This document shows, one piece after another, positions 46,154-54,605 of a DNA stretch of 64,000 nucleotides. A program made the position numbers and the translations under genes. Position 1 is the first letter of the stretch. The number at the start of each line of letters is the position of its first letter. Below the pieces are notes generated by a model. That model was given only the letters and a program-made list of their open reading frames with translations. It was not told where the DNA came from and did not search any database. The stretch covers positions 1,488,001 through 1,552,000 of the forward strand of contig JACKEB010000010.1 of NCBI GenBank assembly GCA_020633205.1, in the 5' to 3' direction. This DNA is from Polyangiaceae bacterium (lineage in GTDB: Bacteria > Myxococcota_A > Polyangia > Polyangiales > Polyangiaceae).

Positions 46154-46290
46154 CCTGTTCACACCTACCGGGTGCGAATTGGGCGGACTCGATCGCGGTG
46201 TGATGTGGCCACGTGCGATGTCGTGGTTGTGCCAGTTTGCGCCCCCCAATGAACGCTCCGGTGCGCCATTATCCTGGGCAATCTCCGTGA

Positions 46291-46307
46291 TTTTTGGGGG
46301 GTGAGGG
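46291..46307 (+). repeat. G-rich intergenic motif copy
   Basis: TTTTTGGGGGGTGAGGG, 30 bases before the next lipoprotein start; it matches the copy at 8564. Confidence 0.5.
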
Positions 46308-46336
46308 ATGGCACGCCGCGTGTATCCGTACGGGAT

Positions 46337-47131
46337 ATGCACAGGCTTACGCGCGCGCTCCTGCTCCCCTTGGCTCTCGCTTTCGCCGCCTGCGGCGGCA
46401 ACACCTCAGGCAACGATCCTGGAAGTGGCGGCTCGGGCGGCAACGGGGGCAACGCCGGAAGCGGCGGAGGCTCTTGCGCTGGCGTGGACTGCAAAGACGG
46501 AAACCAGTGCTGCAACGGCCAGTGCATCTCTCTGGATTTGGTGTGCGAAGGAGAGCCCTGTGGTGACACGGTTTGCACCGGCAACACCTACTGCTGCAAC
46601 GCGAGCTGTGGTACCTGCGTCGCACCGGGCGAAGGCTGTACGGCGATTGCGTGCGGAACCGGCGGCAGCGGCGGCGGTGGTGGCGGCGGCGGCCAAGCGG
46701 GAGGTGGCGGCGCCGGCGGCGCGACCTTCCAGTGCGGCTTCGAGACTTGCCAGTCAGGCCAGCAGTGTTGTGGGATCGAGTGCGGTGGAGGCTTCTGCGC
46801 TGATGGGGAGCTGCCCTGCCCGCCCGTTGACTGTCAGCCTGTGCTTTGCGGCCAGACCTACTGCGAGGGCGGCACCTATTGCTGCAACGACAGCTGCAGC
46901 ACCTGTGCGAAGCCCGGTGAAGGTTGCACGAACGAACTGTGTGAGCCCGACTGCTCAGCGCAGCGAGCTGAAGGCTACGGCGACTGCGACGGCTTCTTTG
47001 GCTGGGCCTGGACGGGTACCTACTGCACCGCGATCGGTGGATGCTCCTGCAATGGCCCGGACTGCGACTCGCTGTACTACTCCGAGGAAGACTGCTGGAA
47101 GGCCTACGGGATGTGCCCCATCCCGCTGTAG
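46337..47131 (+). CDS. Cys-rich lipoprotein with two related Cys repeats
   Basis: 264 residues from ATG 46337. The signal peptide ends in LALAFAAC. Two copies of a Cys module are separated by a Gly run: CKDGNQCCNGQC ... YCCNASCGTCVAPGEGC, and CQSGQQCCGIEC ... YCCNDSCSTCAKPGEGC. The tail (CDGFFGWAWTGTYC ... DCWKAYGMC) adds more. There are more than 30 Cys in total, surely disulfide-linked. Similar modules occur in many secreted myxobacterial proteins of unknown role. It is convergent with boxR. Confidence 0.78.
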   Translation: MHRLTRALLLPLALAFAACGGNTSGNDPGSGGSGGNGGNAGSGGGSCAGVDCKDGNQCCNGQCISLDLVCEGEPCGDTVCTGNTYCCNASCGTCVAPGEGCTAIACGTGGSGGGGGGGGQAGGGGAGGATFQCGFETCQSGQQCCGIECGGGFCADGELPCPPVDCQPVLCGQTYCEGGTYCCNDSCSTCAKPGEGCTNELCEPDCSAQRAEGYGDCDGFFGWAWTGTYCTAIGGCSCNGPDCDSLYYSEEDCWKAYGMCPIPL

Positions 47132-47157
47132 CTTCAAGAACACCCTTAGGAAGGTGT

Positions 47158-47925
47158 TCAGTCCGCTGCTGGCGCCGTTTCTTCTCCGGAAATTGATTCC
47201 GCGAGGAAATCCACCGTACCGTCGATCCCCATCGAGTTCGTCTCGACCACGTGGTCCGCCTGAGCATACAGAGGAGTGCGCGCTTTGAGCAGCGCCTTCA
47301 GCTCGGCCATGGCGTTGGTGCGGTTTCGCATGGGTCGCGTGTCACCTTGGGCGAGCACTCGCTCCATGTGATCTTCCGGGCGCGCCCGCAGCCACACCGT
47401 CGTCGAGCTGCGCTTCAAGAGATCGAAGGTCTCCGCGTCACTGACGATGCTGCCGCCGGTGGCCAGCACACCACCCGAAGTATCCCGCAGGAACTTGCGT
47501 AACGTCTCCCGTTCGAGCCGCCGATAGAAGGCTTCGCCTTGCAGCTCGAAGACCTCGCCCAGGGTCATGCCCGCGTTCTCTTCAACGAGCTGATCGAGCT
47601 CGACGAAAGGCAACTTGAGGCGGGCCGCCAAGCGGGGTCCGACGGTGCTCTTGCCCGCGCCGCGCATACCAAGCAGCGCAATCACATTGCTCGACTCCGG
47701 CTCCGCCTTGCGCAAGAGCTCAGCCGCAGTGGTCCCCAGCGCTTGGGCGACGTCACACAAGCGAACCACGGAGATGTTCCCGCGGCCCGCCTCCAGCTCG
47801 TGAAGGAAGCGTTCACTGACGCTCGCGCGCTTGCTGAGTGCGCCGATGGTCAGGCTGCGTTCACGCCGGCGCATACGAACTGCGCGACCAAGAGCCAGAA
47901 GAGTGGGGTGCGTCGCTCGAGCCAT
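47158..47925 (-). CDS. boxR: BoxR-type regulator: XRE helix-turn-helix fused to shikimate-kinase-like domain
   Basis: 255 residues from ATG 47925. The N-terminal XRE domain (about 10-70) reads RRERSLTIGALSKRASVSER ... VVRLCDVAQALGTT. The rest is a P-loop fold like shikimate kinase (GMRGAGKST near residue 85, FVELDQLVEENAGM, VLATGGSIVSD). This fusion is the BoxR/BzdR family, which represses benzoate pathways and is released by benzoyl-CoA binding to the kinase-like part. Divergence from boxC, 91 bases away, fits control of boxCB and of itself. Confidence 0.92.
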   Translation of the reverse strand: MARATHPTLLALGRAVRMRRRERSLTIGALSKRASVSERFLHELEAGRGNISVVRLCDVAQALGTTAAELLRKAEPESSNVIALLGMRGAGKSTVGPRLAARLKLPFVELDQLVEENAGMTLGEVFELQGEAFYRRLERETLRKFLRDTSGGVLATGGSIVSDAETFDLLKRSSTTVWLRARPEDHMERVLAQGDTRPMRNRTNAMAELKALLKARTPLYAQADHVVETNSMGIDGTVDFLAESISGEETAPAAD

Positions 47926-48016
47926 GAGGCGGGCAGTATACTTCCGGCGCGCAGACAATCAACTGCATGATACTTCTTGAGCGCAAGGATTTCTGAGAGT
48001 AGTCTACCGCACCCCC
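47926..48016. promoter_or_regulatory. boxR-boxC divergent control region
   Basis: 91 bases. It holds AGTATACT (47935), a direct repeat of ATACTTC (47938 and 47970), ACTGCATGA with a TGCA core, and an imperfect palindrome CTTGAGCGCAAG. TGCA-containing sites are used by BoxR/BzdR in studied bacteria, so this is where the operator should lie. No single site can be fixed by eye. Confidence 0.45.
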
Positions 48017-49651
48017 ATGGAGCCTATTCGTTTCGAGACCCACCCGGACCGCTACCGCCACTGGAAGCTCAGCTTCGACGGTGCCACCGCCAAGCTGGAT
48101 TTGGACATTCCTGAGGACGGCGGGTTGGTGCCTGGCTACGTGCTCAAGCAGAACAGCTACGACCTGGGCGTCGACATCGAGCTCGCAGACGCCATTCAGC
48201 GCATCCGCTTCGAGCACCCGGAGACCAAGTGCGTGGTGATCGCGGGCACGAAGGACCGCGTGTTCTGCTCCGGTGCGAACATCTACATGCTCGGCAGCTC
48301 GACCCATGCCTTCAAGGTGAACTTCTGCAAGTTCACCAACGAGACGCGGCTTTACCTCGAGGATATGACCGACAACAGCGGCATCCACACCGTCGCCGCG
48401 CTGGGTGGCGCGTGCGCCGGCGGTGGCTACGAGCTGGCGATGGCCTGCGAGCGCATCCTGCTGCTCGACGACGGCTCGAGCGCCGTCAGCTTGCCCGAGG
48501 TACCGCTGCTTGGCGTGTTGCCCGGCACCGGTGGTCTCACCCGCCTGGTGGACAAGCGCAAGGTGCGCCGCGACCTGGCGGACGCCTTCAGCACCGTGGC
48601 CGAAGGGGTGCGTGGCAAGCGCGCCGTGGAGTGGGGCCTGGTGGACGCCGTCGCCAAGAAGAGCAACTTCGACGAGGCGCTCGCCAAGCTCACAACTCAG
48701 TTCTGCGCGGAAACGGCTGAACGTAGTGGCCCGGCAGTGACGTTGAAGCCCCTCTCCCCCACCCGCGAGGAAAACGCCACGCGCTACGAATACGTCAGCC
48801 TGGAGATTGACGAAGAGAAGCGGGTCGCGAACCTCAAGGTCAGCGGCCCCAAGGCCGACACGCCTGAAGACGCGAAAGCCTTGCGTGAGCTCGGCTCCGA
48901 CGTGTGGGCGCTCAAGGCGTTCCGTGAGCTGGACGACGCGATCCTCGACCTGCGCTTCAACGAGCGACAGATCGGCCTCATCGTGCTGACCACCGAGGGC
49001 GACGCCGAGCGCGTACTGCAGAGCGATCGCACCATCCAGAAGCTCGCCGAGAGCGACTGGTTCGCGAAGGAAATCTTGCTTCATATGAAGCGAGTGCTGA
49101 AGCGCTTGGACCTCAGCGCGCGCACCGTGTTCGCCATCGCGGATCAAGGCACCTGCTTCGCGGGGAGCCTCTTCGAGCTGCTCATCGCCGCGGATCGCAG
49201 CTTCATGCTGGATGTTGAAGACGGCCCCACGCTGCGGCTCTCGGCGCTGAACTTTGGCCCGCTGCCCATGGGCAACGGCCTCTCGCGCTTGGAGTCGCGC
49301 TTCTTCGGCACCCCCGGTCGCGTCGCCGAGCTGAAAGAAGAGAGCGACGCCATCGACACCGAGCGCGCGGCTGAGCTCGGCCTGGTCACCTTCACCCCGG
49401 ACGACATCGACTGGGAAGACGAAGTGCGTATCGCGATCGAAGAGCGCGCAGCGTTCAGTCCCGATGCGTTGACCGGCATGGAAGCCAGCCTGCGCTTCGT
49501 CGGTCCTGAGACCCTCGAGACCAAAATTTTCGGCCGCCTCAGCGCTTGGCAGAACTGGATCTTCCAGCGGCCAAATGCAGTCGGCGACCGCGGCGGCCTA
49601 ACCACCTACGGCACACCCGAGCGCCCGAAGTTCAACTACGAGCGCACCTGA
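48017..49651 (+). CDS. boxC: benzoyl-CoA-dihydrodiol lyase (2,3-epoxybenzoyl-CoA dihydrolase)
   Basis: 544 residues, the usual BoxC length. It opens the ring of 2,3-epoxybenzoyl-CoA to an aldehyde with release of formate. Two crotonase-like halves are visible: the first with VVIAGTKDRVFCSGANI, GGACAGGGYELAMACERI and LLGVLPGTGGLTRLVDKRK; the second with IADQGTCFAGSLFELLIAADR and LSALNFGPLPMGNGLSRLESR. Twelve bases separate it from boxB. It is transcribed away from boxR. Confidence 0.95.
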   Translation: MEPIRFETHPDRYRHWKLSFDGATAKLDLDIPEDGGLVPGYVLKQNSYDLGVDIELADAIQRIRFEHPETKCVVIAGTKDRVFCSGANIYMLGSSTHAFKVNFCKFTNETRLYLEDMTDNSGIHTVAALGGACAGGGYELAMACERILLLDDGSSAVSLPEVPLLGVLPGTGGLTRLVDKRKVRRDLADAFSTVAEGVRGKRAVEWGLVDAVAKKSNFDEALAKLTTQFCAETAERSGPAVTLKPLSPTREENATRYEYVSLEIDEEKRVANLKVSGPKADTPEDAKALRELGSDVWALKAFRELDDAILDLRFNERQIGLIVLTTEGDAERVLQSDRTIQKLAESDWFAKEILLHMKRVLKRLDLSARTVFAIADQGTCFAGSLFELLIAADRSFMLDVEDGPTLRLSALNFGPLPMGNGLSRLESRFFGTPGRVAELKEESDAIDTERAAELGLVTFTPDDIDWEDEVRIAIEERAAFSPDALTGMEASLRFVGPETLETKIFGRLSAWQNWIFQRPNAVGDRGGLTTYGTPERPKFNYERT

Positions 49652-49663
49652 TCAGAGGAAGCC

Positions 49664-51082
49664 ATGAGCCAGATCGACCACAGCGAGAAGATCCCGAACA
49701 ACGTCAATCTCTCGAGCGACCGCAAGCTCCAGCGCGCTCTCGAGAAGTGGCTGCCCAACTACATCAACTGGTGGACGGAGATGGGCCCCGAAGGCTTTCA
49801 GACCAAAGACGTCTACCTGCGCACGGCTATCAGCGCCGATACCGAAGGCTGGGCGCACTTCGACTACGTGAAGATGCCCGAGTACCGCTGGGGTATCTTC
49901 CTCGCGGATCCAGTCAAGGATCGCACCATTGCCTGCGGCGACGACTACGGCAAGCCAGTGTGGCAGGAAGTCCCCGGCGAGCACCGCAACACCTTGCGCC
50001 GCATCATCGTGACTCAGGGCGACACGGAACCGGCGAGCGTCGAGCAGCAGCGCCTGCTCGGCCAGACCTGCCCCAGCCTCTACGACCTGCGCAACCTGTT
50101 CCAGGTCAACGTCGAAGAGGGACGTCACCTGTGGGCGATGGTCTACCTGTTGCACTCCTACTTCGGACGCGACGGTCGTGAAGAGGCGGAAGCGCTACTC
50201 GAGCGACGCAGCGGTGACAGCGACAACCCGCGCATCCTCGGCGCCTTCAACGCGCCCATCGACAACTGGCTGTCGTTCTTCATGTTCACGTTCTTCACGG
50301 ATCGCGACGGCAAGTACCAGCTCCTCGCCCTCGCAGAGAGCGCCTTCGATCCGCTGAGCCGCACCACGCGCTTCATGCTGACGGAAGAAGCCCATCACAT
50401 GTTCGTCGGTGAAACCGGCGTGCTTCGCATCATTCAGCGCACCTGCGAGCAGATGAAGGCGAACCCGGGCAAGGACCCGCGTGAGCTCGGCCTCATCGAC
50501 CTCCCGACGATCCAGAAGGCGCTGAATTTCTGGTACTCGATCTCCCTCGACCTGTTCGGCGGTGAGGTCTCGAGTAACGCCGCGAGCTACTTCGCGTCTG
50601 GGCTCAAGGGTCGCGCGAAGGAAGCGCAGTACGACGACCACATCTGCCTCGAGCAAGTCTTCAACATGGACAAGATCGAGGACGGCAAGGTCGGCAGCGA
50701 AGAGGTGCCGCTGCGCAACGCGATGAACGAGGTGTTGCGCACCGAGTACACCGAGGACTGCCAGCGCGGCGTCAACAAATGGAACCGCATGATCGCGGAG
50801 CATGGCGTCGACTTCGAGCTCACGCTGCCGAGCCGCCGCTTCAACCGCCAAATCGGCCTCTACGCGGGCATTCACTTCAGCCCCGCTGGTGAGCTGATCA
50901 GCAATGAGCAGTGGGAGGCGCAGAAAGCAGCCTGGTTGCCGAGCGAGGCGGATCTCACCTACGTGAAGAGCCTGATGAATCGCTCCGTCACCGAGCCAGG
51001 CAAGATGGCCAACTGGATCGCCGCGCCGAAGCAGGGCATCAAGGGCCGTCCTGTCGACTTCGAGTACGTGCGCCTCGACTGA
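49664..51082 (+). CDS. boxB: benzoyl-CoA 2,3-epoxidase, oxygenase subunit
   Basis: 472 residues. BoxB is a class I diiron oxygenase that epoxidises benzoyl-CoA using electrons from BoxA. Two carboxylate-x2-His motifs are visible, VEEGRHLWAMVYLL and LTEEAHHMFVGETG; YRWGIFLADP and QTCPSLYDLRNLF are also as in the family. GAGGAAG precedes its ATG. The reductase BoxA and the benzoate-CoA ligase are not in the window, so they must be elsewhere or replaced by other ferredoxin reductases. Confidence 0.95.
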   Translation: MSQIDHSEKIPNNVNLSSDRKLQRALEKWLPNYINWWTEMGPEGFQTKDVYLRTAISADTEGWAHFDYVKMPEYRWGIFLADPVKDRTIACGDDYGKPVWQEVPGEHRNTLRRIIVTQGDTEPASVEQQRLLGQTCPSLYDLRNLFQVNVEEGRHLWAMVYLLHSYFGRDGREEAEALLERRSGDSDNPRILGAFNAPIDNWLSFFMFTFFTDRDGKYQLLALAESAFDPLSRTTRFMLTEEAHHMFVGETGVLRIIQRTCEQMKANPGKDPRELGLIDLPTIQKALNFWYSISLDLFGGEVSSNAASYFASGLKGRAKEAQYDDHICLEQVFNMDKIEDGKVGSEEVPLRNAMNEVLRTEYTEDCQRGVNKWNRMIAEHGVDFELTLPSRRFNRQIGLYAGIHFSPAGELISNEQWEAQKAAWLPSEADLTYVKSLMNRSVTEPGKMANWIAAPKQGIKGRPVDFEYVRLD

Positions 51083-51083
51083 A

Positions 51084-51734
51084 ATGTCCTGGCGTCGCTT
51101 CTTCGCCGCGGGGCTGTTCCCCGCGGCACAAGCATTCCCCGCGGCAGTAGCAGTCGCAGCGACAGCCCGAGTCCCGGCGGCAGTGCTGTGTTGGTCGCTC
51201 GCCTGCACCTCACTCGCGGCGGTGAGCTGCGGCGGCGGAAGCGCAACCAGCGCCCCTGCTTCGGCTCCAAGTCCTCTGCTGAACCAGCCGCTGAAGCCCA
51301 TCGGGGGGCGAACCACCGCGGGCGCCCGCATCGACTTGAAGGCCCTCGAGGGGCGGATCATCGTCGTGAAGTTCTTCGCCAAGTACTGCAAGCCTTGCGA
51401 GAAGACGCTGCCCGGCGCCCAGCGTCTGCATCAAGAGAGCGCCGATGTGGCGGTGATCGGGATCTCCGAAGACGAGTCCCAGGCAGACCTAGACTACTTG
51501 GTGCAGAAGCACGGCCTGAGCTTCCCCATCGTCCGTGATCCCGGCAACGTGATCGCCGGGCGCTTCCGCGTCACTGCGCTGCCCGCGACCTTCATCACCG
51601 ACAAGACAGGCAAGGTGGTGTGGGTCGGCGGCGAACAGCAAACGGAAGCTGATCTGGAGAGCGTGATTGGCTCAGTGCGCGCGGAGGCTGCGCCGGGGGT
51701 TGCCGGGCCCAAAGCCGCGGCACCACCAGACTGA
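51084..51734 (+). CDS. TlpA/ResA-like thioredoxin lipoprotein
   Basis: 216 residues. The N-terminus is Ala-rich with a hydrophobic stretch (PAAVLCWSLACTSLAAVSC), ending in a possible lipobox. The redoxin domain has VKFFAKYCKPCEKTLPG (active site CKPC), then VIGISEDESQADLDYLVQKH, FPIVRDPG and the cis-Pro loop TALPATFITDK. It would act on disulfides in the periplasm. It starts one base after the boxB stop, so it is in the same transcript, although no role in the pathway is known. Confidence 0.85.
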   Translation: MSWRRFFAAGLFPAAQAFPAAVAVAATARVPAAVLCWSLACTSLAAVSCGGGSATSAPASAPSPLLNQPLKPIGGRTTAGARIDLKALEGRIIVVKFFAKYCKPCEKTLPGAQRLHQESADVAVIGISEDESQADLDYLVQKHGLSFPIVRDPGNVIAGRFRVTALPATFITDKTGKVVWVGGEQQTEADLESVIGSVRAEAAPGVAGPKAAAPPD

Positions 51735-51736
51735 CC

Positions 51737-52720
51737 TCAGGTCTCGAGCGATTCCCCTCGGACGCTGTCGCTCTTTGGAGCTTGCTCCGGATCCTTGCTG
51801 ACGTCGTAGTCGGAGTCTGGCTCGATGAAGATGCGCTTCATATGAGGCAGCTTCTCGCGGATCCGCGCCTCGACCGCGTCCGTGATGGCTTCGACTTCCT
51901 CGACGGTGATTCCCTTCGGAAACTTCACCTTGAGCGCCAAGATCGCGGAATCCGGGCCGAGGTGGAGGCTCAGGATCTGAGTCACATCCTCCACGCCATC
52001 CGTGTCCCGCGCAAGGCGCAACGCCAGGCGCTTGTCCTCCGGGGTGACACCTTCTCCGATGATCAGCCCATGAGTCTCATAGGCGAGGATGACGCCAATC
52101 CCGCACAGCAGCAGGCCGATCACAATCGAACCGATTCCGTCAGCGAAGGTGCTGCCGGTCAGCCAAGAGACGCCAACGGCGATCAAGGCGACGACCAAAC
52201 CGAACAGCGCACCAGCGTCCTCCAAGAGCACGACGGGGATCACTGGATCCCTGCCCTTGAACAGTGCCTCTTTGACGGGTCGCGAGCCTCGCTGGTGGTT
52301 GAACTCCTTGATCGCGACAAGGAAGCTCTTGCCCTCGAGCAAGATCGAAATCCCAAGCACCACGACCGGGGCTATCAGTGAGCCCGGGGCGGAGTCCGGC
52401 TGCGTCACCTTGTGAATGCCTTCGTACAGCGCGTACACACCGCCGAGGAAGAACAGCATCAAGGAGACGATGAACGCCCAGAAGTATTGCTCCGCGGCCC
52501 TTCCCATGGGGAAACGGTCCGGATCACGCCGGGCAGCGAGCCCCATGCCGACGAGCAGCAACGCTTGGTTGCTGGTGTCCGCCACCGAGTGCACGCCCTC
52601 AGCCACCATCGCGACGCTGCCCGAGAGCCACGCCGCCACGAACTTCGCGATGGCAATGCCCCCGTTTGCGAGCAAAGCGGCCATTACGACCTTCTTCGGA
52701 TCTCCTCCGCCACCAGCCAT
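51737..52720 (-). CDS. cation diffusion facilitator transporter
   Basis: 327 residues. Six membrane helices are seen. The metal-site motif on helix 2 is AEGVHSVADTSNQ (H-x3-D), and LLEDAGALFGLVVAL carries the second site with an acidic pair, as in the ZnT9-like branch. The C-terminal domain (GVEDVTQILSLHLGPDSAIL ... IEPDSDYD) is the usual ferredoxin-like fold with a short acidic tail. Likely exports Zn2+, or another divalent metal, against protons. It converges with the redoxin gene, 2 bases apart. Confidence 0.88.
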   Translation of the reverse strand: MAGGGGDPKKVVMAALLANGGIAIAKFVAAWLSGSVAMVAEGVHSVADTSNQALLLVGMGLAARRDPDRFPMGRAAEQYFWAFIVSLMLFFLGGVYALYEGIHKVTQPDSAPGSLIAPVVVLGISILLEGKSFLVAIKEFNHQRGSRPVKEALFKGRDPVIPVVLLEDAGALFGLVVALIAVGVSWLTGSTFADGIGSIVIGLLLCGIGVILAYETHGLIIGEGVTPEDKRLALRLARDTDGVEDVTQILSLHLGPDSAILALKVKFPKGITVEEVEAITDAVEARIREKLPHMKRIFIEPDSDYDVSKDPEQAPKSDSVRGESLET

Positions 52721-52814
52721 GGGCTCGCGAAGTTAGCAGACCTTTCGACTCCGCCAGCTGACAAATGGCAGTCGCTCCGCCCCTCACTGACACCGGCAGG
52801 GCAGCCCAGCTCGG

Positions 52815-53669
52815 CTAAAGCAGCGAGATGTGTACCCGCGCCCGTACGTTCTGGAAGAAGTTCTGCAGCGCGAGAGAGAGCCGCCGGCTGATGTACCAGT
52901 TGCGCAGGAGCGGCTCGACTTGGTTGAACGCCTGACCGCGGAAAGGCGTCTCGGCGCTGCGATGCAGCGTCTCGAGCTCGGCGCGACTCGGGCGCAGCAT
53001 CGGGGTGATCATGCGATCGATGTACAGGCTCGCCCGCGCCTGCCGCCGGAACACTCGCAGGAGCTCCGAGGCACCTAGTCCCTCGGCGGCCGCGGCCTCA
53101 GCCAACCGCACCTTACCCCCGACGCGCTGGACCCAGGCCTTGGCAGACTGCTGAGCGCGTACGCGGAGCTCGCGCTCGCTGGGGGGGCGATCGATGCGCA
53201 GAGCCGCAAGCAGCGTCTCCGAGATGTGGCGTTCGAGCGCTGCGCGTAGGTGCCGTTCCCGATACGGCAGCTTCGCTTGAGGGCGAAAGCCGCGGTCGCT
53301 GAGCGCCTCCAGGCGCGCCTCGAAGGCTAGCTCCCGTTCGAAAATGAACTGCGGATTCTCGACGCCGCCCGTCTCCGCCGCGATGAAGCGCACCACGGCG
53401 CGATCGATGAGCAGCGCGCGCTTGGTGTCTTGATGAGGGATCTGGGCCGGCGCGACGCTCGGCTTTTTTTCGGGGGGAGGAGCAGCGGTCTTCGCCGGGT
53501 CCTTCACAGAGCCTTGCGCCTGCTCGGGAGCCTGCGCCTGCTCGGGAGCCTGCGCATGCGCGGCGCCGGGCAGCGCCGCCAAGCACAGGACCAGCGCTGC
53601 CCCACGGAAACGCCTACTTACCGCCGAGCCACGGAGCGAAACAGCGCGCCTCACCCCCAACCCCATCAA
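52815..53669 (-). CDS. exported SurA N-domain-like protein
   Basis: 284 residues. After a signal peptide (GAALVLCLAALPGAAHA) comes a repeated QAPEQAQ segment and a Pro/Lys linker. The rest is helical with IDRAVVRFIAAETGG, ENPQFIFERELAFEARL and LLRNWYISRRLSLALQNFF ... ARVHISLL. This is the layout of SurA-like chaperones without a PPIase domain: an N-terminal 'D..v..V', 'SE.e.r', then a final helix and strand. The call is tentative. The start overlaps the UPF0158 gene by 4 bases; a G-rich run lies at this start. Confidence 0.5.
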   Translation of the reverse strand: MMGLGVRRAVSLRGSAVSRRFRGAALVLCLAALPGAAHAQAPEQAQAPEQAQGSVKDPAKTAAPPPEKKPSVAPAQIPHQDTKRALLIDRAVVRFIAAETGGVENPQFIFERELAFEARLEALSDRGFRPQAKLPYRERHLRAALERHISETLLAALRIDRPPSERELRVRAQQSAKAWVQRVGGKVRLAEAAAAEGLGASELLRVFRRQARASLYIDRMITPMLRPSRAELETLHRSAETPFRGQAFNQVEPLLRNWYISRRLSLALQNFFQNVRARVHISLL

Positions 53670-54433
53670 CGTGCGCTGCTGGCTTCAGTGGAGCTAGGCG
53701 GTGCGGAGTCGTCGTCGAGCTCGCCGTGGTCGGAGTCGTGGTCGGATTCCTCGACGCCACCTTCCACTCCATCGTGTCGCTGAGCGTAGCTACGAGCTAC
53801 CCGGCGTGCGCGCACGAACTCGGCGAAGGTCAGCACCTTATCGAGATCCCGCGAACCCAACGTTTCTGCGACCTCCTTGAGCTGCTTGCGCAGCGACTCC
53901 GCGTTGCGCACACGACGCCCCGTGAGTTGCTCTTGGGAAATCGGCGCGGCCTCCTTGGGAGGCTGACTCGGAGCCGCAGGACGCGCGACGGGCTTGAGCG
54001 CGTGAGCCGCGAGCCAGGCTTCCATGAACACCCGCAGGCGCTCGCTGCGGAAAGCAAACCAGCGCTCGCGCTCGGGGCCATAGGACATGAGCACATCTTT
54101 GAAGCGCCGGAACGCGCCCTTGCCATCGATCGCGGCGGTCAGCCGATCGCGCAGCTCGGACTCGTCCACCATCGGAATGAAGCGCTCCATCCAGCGGTAC
54201 TGCTCCCGAGAGCTGACCGGATCGATGCGCATGTAGCTGTCATCGGCGGCAATGCGGGCGTGCATGTCTGGATCGGCGATGCCGTCCACGACCCGCAACA
54301 CTTCACCCGTGTCGAGGTGCAAGTAGCTGTGCACCTCGGGTGCGTTGTTCTCGAAGGCGTCTTCCAGCGCCTCCCAATCCACGGGGACCTCTCGCAAGTC
54401 CGTTCGATTGCTCCCGTTGTCCTCGTTCGCCAT
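53666..54433 (-). CDS. UPF0158-family protein
   Basis: 255 residues. VPVDWEALEDAFENNAPEVHS, YLHLDTGEVLRVV, REQYRWMERFI and GKGAFRRFKDVLMSYGPER then WFAF match UPF0158, in which a short acidic start is followed by 'LdletGev' and 'gkGAFrrFkd.l'. The C-terminal 90 residues are a charged helical extension with an Asp/Glu/Ser tail. The function is unknown. ATGA overlap with the SurA-like gene shows one transcript. Confidence 0.75.
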   Translation of the reverse strand: MANEDNGSNRTDLREVPVDWEALEDAFENNAPEVHSYLHLDTGEVLRVVDGIADPDMHARIAADDSYMRIDPVSSREQYRWMERFIPMVDESELRDRLTAAIDGKGAFRRFKDVLMSYGPERERWFAFRSERLRVFMEAWLAAHALKPVARPAAPSQPPKEAAPISQEQLTGRRVRNAESLRKQLKEVAETLGSRDLDKVLTFAEFVRARRVARSYAQRHDGVEGGVEESDHDSDHGELDDDSAPPSSTEASSAR

Positions 54434-54605
54434 TTGGCTTCCTCACCTCGAGAGTGACGCTCCCTTGCGCCACTCCTTCAAGAAACGCTCACACAGCCCC
54501 ACCGCATGCCGTGCGGCGGGATGCAGCCGTGATGGTTGCGAGCCGTTGCGCTCGTCTTGATGTGTCTGGTGTCCTGATCCGTGTTCGTCGATTGCTGGTT
54601 TCGCC

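Noticed and set aside
47861..49147. A 428-residue minus-strand frame over boxC
   Set aside because: It is a shadow of the certain boxC gene and would also cover the boxR-boxC promoter region.
50195..51391. A 398-residue minus-strand frame over boxB
   Set aside because: Shadow of boxB and the redoxin gene; no recognisable domain.
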